The notes beneath the pieces are model-generated. The model was not told the origin of the DNA. It did no database searches and saw only the letters and a list, made by a program, of their open reading frames with translations. Shown piece by piece: positions 54,927 to 64,000 of a stretch of 64,000 bases of DNA. The stretch is from Periplaneta americana. Lineage: Eukaryota > Arthropoda > Insecta > Blattodea > Blattidae. Position numbers and translations under genes: made by a program. Location: contig NC_091119.1 of assembly GCF_040183065.1 (NCBI RefSeq), forward strand, positions 104,770,263 to 104,834,262, written 5' to 3'. The stretch's first letter is position 1; each line of letters starts with the position of its first letter.

Positions 54927-55982
54927 ACTAGCCGTACCCGTGTGCTCCGCTGCACCTGTTAGAAATAAATATAAAGTATAATTAAAATACTGTAGGACGT
55001 TTGATCCAGGGAACATTCGTGTTTGATAGAAGGATAAATCGTTTAATGTGTTACTTAATTTAAATTGTATTTAAATAATTAAAATGCGATCATTTTGGTC
55101 CAGAGAGCACTCATTTGGTACAATGACAATTTCTTTAACATGTTTCTTAATTGTTATTACATGCAACCATAGTTTAATGAAGATTGCCACATCATTTAGT
55201 TTTAATGTGTAAACTTTATATTACTTGCTATATGTTTCGATTGAATTATGGTAATCACTTAATTTTAACCGTTGTTTTCTACGTCTTCAATAAATGGCGT
55301 TTGGCCGACTATGGTTCTGAACCCTTCAAATAACTTAAATAGCGATACAGCATATATAGTGATATGTAATTATATTTCTTTCTTTCGAAAATGTAAGAAT
55401 TCACGATCTCCTATATACCATTGCCATGGAATGAATATATGTGTTTTTTTTCTTCCTACTCAAAAATTTTATATTTTGCACATACGAGTTCCTGCAGGAA
55501 CAACAACGCTACAATCTGAGGCGGCAGTGAAAATGTATTGTATTGTTATTTTAAAAGTCTTGTATATCCTTAAATATCAGTCCTATCAAAATTTTGCATA
55601 GAATAAAACTTATCGGAAGTTACTTTTAAAGAAACTTTTGTTATGTAACATTTTTCATAAAAATCAATAATAAGTGAGATATTTCGATTTATTTGATTCA
55701 GGCCCCCTTATAACCCCCTATTTAAATAATGCCATATAGCCTGAAATCTAAGTTACAACAAACTTAATTTATATTCCAATTTTCATCGAAATCCATTTAG
55801 CCACTATCGCGTGAAAAGGTAGCAAACATCCAGACAGACAGACAGACAGACATACAAACAAAAATTTCAAAAAAGCGATTTTCGGTTTCAGGATGGTTAA
55901 TTATAAATGTTAACACAAATTATTTTTGGAAAATCGAAAATTACCAGAAAAATTTTCGCTACAGATTTATTATTAGTATAGA
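54927..55982. mobile_element. 1-kb dispersed repeat beginning ACTAGCCGTACCCG
   Basis: Starts ACTAGCCGTACCCGTGTGCT and ends ...CTACAGATTTATTATTAGTA. Before the end lies CGAAATCCATTTAGCCACTA, then GGTAGCAAACATCCAGACAG with (CAGA)n. This start/end combination is common in insect genomes. I cannot assign it to a class with confidence. The 109-codon frame at 55272-55601 has no recognisable domain. Confidence 0.5.
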
Positions 55983-55984
55983 GT

Positions 55985-56865
55985 ATATTGCCGTTTGCAT
56001 TTCAGATCGGCTTGTAGTATTATGTATACGGAATCGACGATGAATACACGGGATTTCATAATTTACAATTACATGAAAAAATGGCGCAGATAACTCTTTC
56101 GGCATATCTGGCTTTATTGACTGAGAAGAATTATACAATTTTGGTGAGAAGAGGATTTATTTTTTAATTTTTATCATTACTCGAGAACAAAATGTAAAAA
56201 TGATATGACAGATCGCAGGCCAAAAAGTGCAAATACCACCAAAATGTTCACTAGAAACAAGCATCACTAACATCATAATCATTCACCACAAATAACAACT
56301 ACCACTACCAACAGCAACAGAAATCTCTGACACTGACATCACCCTCATCACTACCATAAGAAATACTATCAGCAGCAATAACAATCACGTAAAATAACTG
56401 GCAGCAACAGCACCGTCACCAGTATTACTACTACTACCACTACGAACACCACAGCAACCAATATATATGACGTGAAGGGACCACATAAGTGGAAAACATT
56501 AACACATCTTGTGAAGTAACGATAATCTCATAACTGTAGTAGAGGAGCCAAGAGCTGTCCTGTGTCCGTATCATGTGCCATGGCTATATCACCAATGGAT
56601 GTAGAGAGGGAAGATAAGTTTTAGTATGAGATGGTCTTCCGTGTCCGTATATTCGTATAATGTTAAAAATCATGAAACAAACACTCTTCTTTCTCTTGCA
56701 TACCTCACATGCCAGGTCTCACCTCCTCATCTATGCATACTGAGACATTAAAGATATTGATACTCAAACATGTAAAATTGGAGGTATACAAAGCAATTTA
56801 TTTACACGCATAAAAGAAGACAATGCTTGTGGATATGCCGAAGGGACGCAAACAGGTATCAGATA
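55985..56865. other. unassigned sequence
   Basis: Includes an ACCACTAC-rich degenerate stretch at about 56265-56455. No gene recognised. Confidence 0.3.
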
Positions 56866-56872
56866 GACTATA

Positions 56873-57609
56873 CAGGGTTATTCACGAGGATTTACGGTCC
56901 CTTACGGAGCTTATTTCCGAAGACATTTTGAGCAAAAAATGTCATATAAACATTTGTCCTAATCGCAATATTTCAGAGTTACACTAATTTGAAGTTGTTT
57001 GTAAAATACCATTATTATTCAGTTTCAAGGGTAAAAGAATATTACAGATAAAGAATGAACTAGTCAGAATTAGCTAGTATTCTGAAGCTAAAAATGTGTT
57101 GTGAATTCCATAGTTGCTTTGTACAGATTTTTTTTATATTTTTAACTACAAAATTACGTTTTCTTACTCATTTATCACAACAATTGTTACAAATCACGCC
57201 ATTCTTATAAATTCTTTAAGACTGTACTACATTAGGATGCATAATTAAACTGTAAGAATCAAGTTCCTAAATTCGTACGATTTGTAACAAGTTTTGTGAT
57301 AAGTGCGAAAGAATGATGTCATTTTTAGTTCAAAATTGAAAAATAAAGTCCGTACAAAGTAACAACACATTTTTAGCTTCAGAATACTAGCCAATTAAAG
57401 AAATGACACTTCTGAATAGTTCATTTTCTATTTGTAATATTTTTTTACCCTTAGAATTAAAGAAAAAAAAAGGTATTTTACTAACAACTTAAAATTAATG
57501 TAACTTTAAAAATATTGCGATTAGGATAAATGTTTATATCACATTTTTATTCAGAATGTCTTCGAAAATAAGCTCCGTAAGTGACGGTAAATCCTCGTGA
57601 ATCACTCTG
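56873..57609. mobile_element. 737-bp foldback element with TA flanks
   Basis: TA at 56871-56872 and 57610-57611. The ends are inverted: CAGGGTTATTCACGAGGATT on the left against CAGAGTGATTCACGAGGATT read from the right. The arms match imperfectly for about 350 bp, including CTAATCGCAATATTT and GCTAGTATTCTGAAGCTAAA, meeting near 57241. TA duplication points to a Tc1/mariner-type source. No coding content. Confidence 0.8.
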
Positions 57610-58051
57610 TATATTGGTACAGGAAATATTCCGAAATTGCTTTAAAATGCATACTTAGTCAGTAGTGGATATTAATTCGGATCATGACCTACTGCAGGGC
57701 TGGGCACATTACGTGATTCTGAGAAATGAGCGCTGTGTGCTTTAAAGAGCTTGTCTCGCGAGCGGTGTGACGTATGCATACTGTACGTCATTCAGTGTCG
57801 GTGCAGTGGTGACTCTGCAATATGAAGGCGAACTTTGAAGACGGAGCTTCCGCTCATAGACTAAAGCGGACCGCTACTCCCAATGCTTTTAATGTATCAT
57901 GGGAGGAGTAGTTATTTTTCGTAGAGAGCAGTGGATTAGCAAAGTGTTTAATTTGTCATAAAACACTCCAACTGATTAAGAGGTTCAATATCCAACGACA
58001 TTATTCTTTACAACATGCTACTGAATATGACAAATATGTTGGTAATGAACG

Positions 58052-58375
58052 CCATAAATTAATACAACTTAAAGAAAATGTTTCTCAGGTACATTATATT
58101 TGAGTATCTATTTGATATTTGCATTGCATTATAAGTTATTATACATTTAGTAATATATAATTTTAAATTATACAAGTATTATGATATATAATATATAATA
58201 TTATATATAATGAACTGTAATATACTATACTATGATATATCATAATATTTGTATAATTTAAAATTATATATTATTAAATGTACTATAATAACTTACAATG
58301 CAATATAAATATCGAATAGATACTCTAATATAATGTACCTGAGAAACATTTTCTTTAAGTTGTATTAATTTATGG
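58052..58375. repeat. 324-bp near-perfect palindrome across a splice donor
   Basis: The left arm 58052-58213 and right arm 58214-58375 are reverse complements with few differences. CCATAAATTAATACAACTTA at the left end is matched by its complement at the right end, and TACAAGTATTATGATATATA lies near the centre. The left arm includes the last 37 bp of coding block 1 and its GT donor, so the right arm holds an inverted copy of both. Confidence 0.88.
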
Positions 58376-58379
58376 TCAT

Positions 58380-58625
58380 ATATCATATCATAACATATCA
58401 TATCATATCATATCATATCATATCATATCATATCATATCATATCATATCATATCATATCATATCATATCATATCATATCATATCATATCATATCATCGCA
58501 TCATATTATATTATATTATATTATATTATATTATATTATATCATATCATATCATATTATATTATATTATATTATATTATATTATATTATATTATATTATA
58601 TTTTATTATATTATATTATATATTA
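58380..58625. repeat. (ATATC)n and (ATATT)n pentamer satellites
   Basis: ATATC pentamers to about 58490, then ATATT pentamers with a short return to ATATC at 58540-58553. The first type is the complement of the GATAT pentamer in the unrelated MITE at 24164-24772. Confidence 0.9.
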
Positions 58626-59224
58626 ACAGGATGACAATAATGCACTTAGTGAATCGGCCATGAGAATTAGCTACAAAATTTGCCAGGAAATTGCAAAGGA
58701 ATTGGAAACATTCAACGAAGGTGAATTCATCAACCGATGTTTAATTATATTGGAAGATGAACTCTGTCATCTGGCATGTAGGGGAAGTGGAAGCCATACG
58801 CCTATCTCGTAGAACCGTGGTGAGGAGGTTGCAGTATGTGCGTATGGGTTATGTAAATAAGCGTAATGATTTGTGTGTGTGCATAGAGCGAAGTTTATTT
58901 CATTAAATTAATAAGAGTGTTATAAATTCTGTAATGTACAATGGATTGATATAATATCCTTATAAACTATTATGTACTGACAGACTGAATGACTAGAACA
59001 ACAGTGGCTCTTGTTACATTAATGCAGGGAAGGTAGCTGTAATGCGAGTCCGCCACTGCGTGAGCGTTCTGCTCTGGCTTGGAATTGAAGTGACTTTCGG
59101 AGCGAGAGCAGCTCTGGCCGACTAGACTGAGCCGCTCTCATGCCCGGCCCTGTCCTACTGATAGGCGAAGTAGATATTCGTCTGCATTTAAAAAGAAAAC
59201 TGTCATGCTAATTGTAGTAATGCT

Positions 59225-59507
59225 TTGTAATATTACTTGCAATAATGGAAGTAAACGGTCATTTAGAACAACGTAATTTATACTGTGACAATAATGATTT
59301 AAAAACAGCCGTCTTTAACGATATCACCTCTTGCAACAATTACATTTGTAACTCGTTTCATGATTTCAAATTTATTCATTTAAACATACGTAGCATAAAC
59401 AGATATTTCCTGGAATTATGTGCATTATTACAAAGCTTCACTCATGAGTTTGACATTATCATTTTAACAGAAACTTGGTTATGTCACGATTTTGGCTATG
59501 ATATTAA
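59225..59507 (+). pseudogene. LINE endonuclease N-terminal fragment
   Basis: ATG at 59245. The frame contains FKFIHLNIRSINRYFLELCA and FDIIILTETWL, the first two conserved blocks of the apurinic-like endonuclease of non-LTR elements (N-I-R-S-I and the catalytic E in T-E-T-W-L). Similarity stops at DINP, exactly where TTAACCC begins (59504-59510). The rest of the endonuclease and RT are absent, so it was cut by another insertion or deletion. Confidence 0.75.
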
Positions 59508-62230
59508 CCCATTATATCCCAGAGATTTTTTTTTTCGATTTTTTATGTGAAAACTCTCAGAGATTATCATTATATGTCAAATAAGAGTATAAAACATAAA
59601 GGAATTCGAAATAGTATTATTTAGGCCCTTTTACTCTATGTTTGATATATCAAACGCTGGGCGTTGGTGTATAGCAATGTTATTTGGAAGGTTCTATACA
59701 GAATTATGTGAGATGTGACAGGGTAAATGACTGTTTTTGGATATGGGGATGTCTGGAAAAGTTTTGAGCATACGTAAAGTAGTCTGGGATAAGTGGAACC
59801 CATAGTTTTCTATGGGGAAAGTGGAACCCAACGTATGACAGTGCCAGAGAATCAAATATGAAAATGAAATTTAGTGCATATAAATTCCAATTTCCTTTTT
59901 GAGTTCATTATTACCTAATAGTTTCACCTGGCTTTAATAGTTTTAACGTAACTATAGGTTCCACTTTTCCCAAGTTTCTACTTGCCCCATTGTACCTTAT
60001 GTAAAATAATTTACACTGAATTTTGCAAGAAACTAAATTATTATTATTATTATCATAAATCATAATGGAATAAATTGTAACATAAATAGTCAGATATTGT
60101 GAACACTTATTTCAAATTATTCATAAATACAAAAATAATCCACATTATACACTGTTAGCCTACTTAATGTGGAATTTTAGAAAGCAGTCTTTTGGGTGCA
60201 AGGCAACTTTACATTTGATGCAGTTGTATTTTGCATTTTTCTTGCATAATCCACAGCGCCTTTGATTGTCCTGAAATTGATTTTTTCCATCATATCGCAA
60301 TTCAGTTGGTATCAGTGATGGTTTCTTTGGCAAAACAGACGTCCTTGGGGAGCTCAACTTTGGAGTTGAAAGTGTTACCAATGTTATCCTCCTTATGAAT
60401 TCCAACAAAGGATACCCTGGAACATTTTTTCTGTACAGTAACCACTACCGCCCCATTCAAACAGAACCTGAAAAATGGCCACCACCATTTTTTTTACCTG
60501 ATTCGAATTCGATACTATCCCCGGTGTTGATCGAACAAATCAACACCCCCCATATACCTGTTGTAGTGTTTGATGATTGTCGGTTGAGTAACAGCAACAC
60601 GTTTCTTTTCACTTGCATTCCATCGTTGACAAGTTCCGTAAGCAAGTGTCACATTTTCATCTTGAACATTAGTGCCCATAGTCACTTGATTGTTATCTTG
60701 CCATTTGATGAGCGTTACTTTCTTGTCTTTTGATTGAAGGGTGTGAGTTGCACCTCTTGACTGTTTAACGGTGCATTTCCAGTCCTATCAGCTCGAATTG
60801 TTCCTATTACATTTAAGTTATGTTGTAACATTGTGTTGAGGAGTTCTAAAGAATTGAAATAATTGTCAATGAAGACAAAACTGTTAATAGGAATAAATCC
60901 AATACAAATACTTTGAACAACTGACGACCCCAATGATTCACCTTGAATCCTATCTTTTTTCCCTGTATAAGGAGAAAATTTAAGAAGATACCCTTCAGGT
61001 GTAGCTAAACACCAGAACTTGAAGCCGAACCGTATTGGTTTGCCGCGAATGAATTGCTTCATTGAGTGACGGCCATAATATGGTTCCATAGCTTCATCCA
61101 GTGAATACTTCGAGCCAAGAGGTTGAGCAAATTCTTGAAATTTGTTGTTGACATAGTCAATGAGGGGCCTTACTTTGAATACCCTATCTGTTTGATCAAT
61201 TTCAGAATTGACACTGAAGTGAAGAAATCTATGAATTATGTCAAATCGATTTCTTGTCATTGCATTTGAAATCAGTAAGTTGTGTGCATCATCTCGTGTT
61301 TCCCAAAATAGCCGCCGGTGTGGTACCTTCACATAACCGGAAACTAAAAGAATTGCAAAATATGTATATAGTTCTTCAATGGACAAATGTATAATGCATC
61401 CTTTCTGGGCTGCATATAATACAGTCTGCCGACATATCATTTCCATAATTTCTAAGTCGAATACCATTTTGAACAACTCATCGGGAGACTTATCAAAATT
61501 CAACTCAAAAATATTATCATTAGGGGTGGTTGGTAGAGAAATTTAATTAGCTTTGTGAAGATTTCTTTCAGTCCATTCAGTTGTATATTTAGCTTTCTTG
61601 GGTACAGATTTGTTTGCTTTCTTCGGTATAGAACTGTTTACATTTTCAGAATTTGAAGAAGGATAAACATTCAGACGAGATGAAGTAGTAGAGCTCGATG
61701 GTAATTCTCTAGGAGAGGCGACTGTTAAATTTTCTGATCGTTTCTCAACCCTAGGTTCATTCACGTTTGATTCAAAATTTATATCCTCTCTCTGTTTGAA
61801 ATGGTCCCTCTGTCTAACTATCCTCATCTCACCTTCTTGACGTAAAATTCCTCTGCCCAGATCCATAAAAGTAGTTTTTTCATCGTCGTCGCTGCCACCA
61901 TCATCCCGATCAATGTCGACGCCATCAGTAGGAGGGTTAAGTACCACCTCTATTTCGTCAGCAGCATGTATACTTGCACATATTTCAGGTTCATCTGCAT
62001 CTAACACCTCATCTAGCCATTTTATCAATTGTTCTGTATCTTTCCTGTAAGATGGATAAAAGTTCACATAAACGCCCAGCGTTTGATATATCAAACATCA
62101 AAGTTTACGTAGTCCTCCAGTCCATATTATTCAAATTATTATGAAAAACTATAATAGTACTGAAAGGATACACATTTGCCAACACGTTAAAATAATTAAT
62201 TAAAATCGAGCATTCAAAACAAACCATTCA
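59508..62230 (-). mobile_element. piggyBac-type element, defective, limits approximate
   Basis: A TTAACCC at 59504-59510, breaking a LINE frame, is the candidate left end. An inverted repeat pair, TGTTTGATATATCAAACGCT plus GGGCGTT, lies at 59639-59665 and 62072-62098 and frames the transposase gene. The repeat itself contains the palindrome TTTGATATATCAAA. I could not find a matching right terminus with TTAA, so the right limit is a guess. The transposase is on the minus strand. Confidence 0.6.
60160..62094 (-). pseudogene. piggyBac transposase with a stop and frameshifts
   Basis: The minus frame from 62094 (TTG; no ATG in frame) to 60715 is continuous except for one TAA at 61543-61545. The N-terminal 180 residues are acidic and low-complexity, as usual in the family. 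The DDE_Tnp_1_7 core follows: LYTYFAILLVSGYVKVPHRR, YSLDEAMEPYYGR (first Asp) and FVFIDNYFNSLELL (second Asp). A frameshift near 60717 leads to HYNRYMGGVDLFDQHRG (third Asp, about 60565-60515), then a stop, KKWWWPFF, another shift, and a C-terminal cysteine-rich finger CGLCKKNAKYNCIKCKVALH to 60160. All three catalytic aspartates are visible, but the gene is broken at least four times. Confidence 0.9.
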
Positions 62231-62364
62231 TAAAATAAAAATCCAACTTACGTGTTATCCATCTTCCGACCAGACTGGTACTGGCATTTCAACACTCGCA
62301 ACAACTGCCAAATTAAAAGATTTAAGTTTTCCATTGTTACCAATATAGAGGTTGATGACTTAAT

Positions 62365-62820
62365 AAGATAGTGCCCGAACGACAGAAACAAACAGATTTG
62401 TCATGGTGATACAAGAAATCGCATTTCTTGTGTTTTAAGATAGTGCCCAAACAACAAAAATAAACAAACTTGTCATGGTGGTACAAAAAATCCTATTTTT
62501 TGTTTAATAAGATAGTGCCCGAACAACAGAAACAAACAAATTTGTCATGGTGATACACAAAATTCTATTTTTTGTTTAATAAGATGGTGTCCGAACAGCA
62601 GAAACAAAGAAACTTGTCATGGTGAAACAAAAAATCCTATTTCTTGTGTAATAAGATATTGCCCGAACTACAGAAACAAACAAACTTGTCAAGGTGGTAC
62701 ACAAAATCCTTTTCTTGTGTAATAACATAGTGTCCGAACAATAGGAACAAACAAACCTGTCGTGGTGATGCAACAAATCCCATTTCTTGTATAATAAGCC
62801 ATTGCCCTAATTTTGTTACA
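62365..62820. repeat. 72-bp minisatellite, about 6.3 units, each with a hairpin
   Basis: The anchor AGATAGTGCCCGAAC recurs at 62370, 62442, 62514, 62586, 62658, 62729 and 62801, giving periods of 72, 72, 72, 72, 71 and 72 bp. Each unit contains AAACAAACTTGTCATGGTG and a short inverted repeat such as ACAAGAAAT-cgc-ATTTCTTGT. Because 72 is divisible by three, a 66-codon minus frame runs through it. I do not accept that frame as a gene. Confidence 0.88.
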
Positions 62821-62824
62821 TTGT

Positions 62825-63300
62825 TAAAAAATTAAGAAAATATGAACAATTAAAGTTACCTGTTACGTTTGAAAACCCATATAGACCTACTGTACTCCAA
62901 CCACGAGAAAGTCTCGGGGGAATGAGACGCAGCGGGGTGATGCTGTGAATGAATGCTAATGTCATAAGATGTCATAAGGTCACACTCGTGGGTACACGCA
63001 TCTTCATTGGCTATCTCTCAAAGTACAAACGATAACACTGATACACACATATTTATACTACCCTAGTTACAAAATTAGATCACGATTACTTCCCTGGTCT
63101 TTTAATCCCTCCATAATAACTCATGCAGGAGAGCGCATGTTTTTAAACTGACGTTATAACGGTAATATTATCTATCTACTTCGCTCCAATATATGACGCA
63201 ATAGTAAGCACCTTCCTTTCACGGTTAATCTCCTGGTTGGAGAACAGTACATTTATCATGAAATTACATCATTCATTATACTGTGGGACTGGCTGTGATA
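62825..63300. other. unassigned sequence
   Basis: No repeat or gene recognised. Confidence 0.3.
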
Positions 63301-63309
63301 TCTTGCTTT

Positions 63310-63720
63310 CCACGTCTCTGGTTTAGTGCTAGCGTGCTGATCTTCCATTCAGGCGGACAGGATTCGATCCCCAACCAAGTCGTGATGGAATTTGTGGTGG
63401 ACAAAGCAAACGTTACAGAGGGGTTTCCCGGGGTATTCCCGTTTCCTTCACACTACACACTTCGATTTTCCCACATTTAATGTAATATTTGCAATAGTAC
63501 GCATAAAAATAGGCTGGAGTGAAGTCGGAGGTAGTACGGGTTTCTGGCTCTAACAGGGGCTGAGGCAGTATAGCCCACCTGACAGCTTCGGATTCACGAA
63601 TGCTACCCGGGCCACCTGTCGGAGAATCATCGCATATATAGGGCACTCAATGGGCCAAAACATGCCTAAGTGTACGGATCCATCCCGGGTTCAGCCCTCG
63701 TAAAGTCGGCCAGTCAGACG
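63310..63720 (+). mobile_element. tRNA-derived SINE and adjoining repeat
   Basis: A head with TCTGGTTTAGTGCTAGCGTG and B box GACAGGATTCGATCCCC is followed by TTGTGGTGGACAAAGCAAAC and GGGTTTCCCGGGGTATTCC. The part from about 63500 (GTGAAGTCGGAGGTAGTACG to GGGTTCAGCCCTCGTAAAG) seems to be a second, unclassified repeat. Frames at 63283-63480 and 63413-63646 are chance. Confidence 0.55.
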
Positions 63721-64000
63721 GATACCTTGTTTCCTTTCCTAAATATGTCATTCTAGAGGCGACCGTTAAATATACTGGTTAATGAGTAGTTGTTTATGAA
63801 TCATGTAATCTTACGACAAATATATTTCAAATTAAAACTTAATTATTTACTTAACTGCTACCGAAAAATTTTTTTTTCGGAATGAAGTCTGTTTTTCTGT
63901 ATATTATGTCTAGCGCTTTCTCCTAAACAATTTAACGAGTTTGTTCTACCAATCAGTCCAGTCAGGAACGATGCACATGGAAAACAACATAAAGAATAAT
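63721..64000. other. no recognisable feature
   Basis: AT-rich sequence to the end of the window. Confidence 0.4.

Larger units (their letters stand above)
57822..58870 (+). pseudogene. GTF2IRD2/ZBED-like hAT transposase, N-terminal fossil
   Basis: Block 1 (57822-58088, 89 codons with one TAG at codon 30) reads AFNVSWEE, then LFFVESSGLAKCLICHKTLQ, RFNIQRHYSLQHATEYDKYV and GNERHKLIQLKENVSQ. C-x2-C followed by H-x4-H is the BED-like zinc finger of this transposase group. It ends at CAG with GT next (58089-58090). Block 2 starts after TTAACAG at 58630 with SESAMRISYKICQEIAKELE and FNEGEFINRC, then a frameshift to IRLSRRTVVRRLQ. The joining of exons is inferred from the family and the splice-like borders. 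Confidence 0.75.
57695..59152 (+). mobile_element. hAT element with two-exon transposase fossil
   Basis: Terminal inverted repeat CAGGGCTGGGCA at 57695-57706 and TGCCCGGCCCTG at 59141-59152. The flanking 8-mers are ACCTACTG (57687-57694) and TCCTACTG (59153-59160), an 8-bp duplication with one change. The interior carries the start of a BED-finger/hAT transposase in two exon-like blocks separated by 541 bp of palindrome and satellite. The catalytic core and C-terminus are missing. Confidence 0.85.

Noticed and set aside
55272-55601. 109-codon plus frame inside the 54.9-kb repeat
   Set aside because: No domain recognised, and it could not be separated from chance without other copies.
62576-62776. 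66-codon minus frame as a repeat protein
   Set aside because: It exists because the 72-bp unit is divisible by three. Units are as diverged at second codon positions as elsewhere, as far as I can see.
62365-62820. CRISPR array
   Set aside because: The whole 72-bp unit repeats with no variable spacers, and the organism is an animal. It is a minisatellite.

Overview
This window is nuclear DNA from an insect. It is AT-rich and carries almost nothing but repeats. I found no intact host gene. The nuclear copy of mitochondrial DNA at 18.6-19.65 kb has the pancrustacean gene order tRNA-Leu2 - cox2 - tRNA-Lys - tRNA-Asp - atp8 and needs the invertebrate mitochondrial code. The main LINE polypeptide, the tRNA-derived SINEs and the very frequent (ATT)n tails look like those of cockroaches (Blattodea, probably Periplaneta). 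The genus is an inference from memory, not a measurement.

Layout. 0.4-3.1 kb: two LINE-A copies and an inverted SINE pair. 4.0-8.3 kb: a TTAA MITE, a THAP-domain exon scrap, and a 3.5-kb hAT element with a perfect 8-bp target duplication that itself holds a SINE and another repeat. 11.3-13.1 kb: a dead mariner whose 3' end occurs twice around a hAT deletion derivative. 14.3-18.1 kb: three LINE-B copies, one split by a hAT MITE. 18.6-19.65 kb: the NUMT. 23.9-25.2 kb: a LINE-A copy split by a TTAA MITE, which holds a pentamer satellite, which holds a foldback element. 26.3-27.4 kb: LINE-B. 33.5-35.4 kb: a long LINE-D copy. 37.5-39.0 kb: a palindrome, a tyrosine-recombinase scrap and LINE-C. 39.1-40.5 kb: a 1.5-kb ACN-rich satellite. 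42.5-50.3 kb: a transposase fossil, SINEs and LINE-B, C, E and F pieces. 51.1-57.6 kb: two long foldback elements, a broken tyrosine-recombinase gene and a 1-kb dispersed repeat. 57.7-59.15 kb: a hAT element with a two-exon transposase fossil and a 324-bp palindrome across its splice donor. 59.2-62.8 kb: a LINE endonuclease piece, a piggyBac fossil and a 72-bp hairpin minisatellite.

Nothing here forms a pathway; the organisation is nested mobile DNA. Three patterns stand out. (1) Several different LINE families end in a short GC-rich stem-loop immediately before a microsatellite tail. (2) Both tyrosine-recombinase remnants sit beside a palindrome of about 100 nt with a similar core. (3) Long inverted repeats are very frequent, including one that covers a splice donor. 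LINE letters A-F are labels local to this report.
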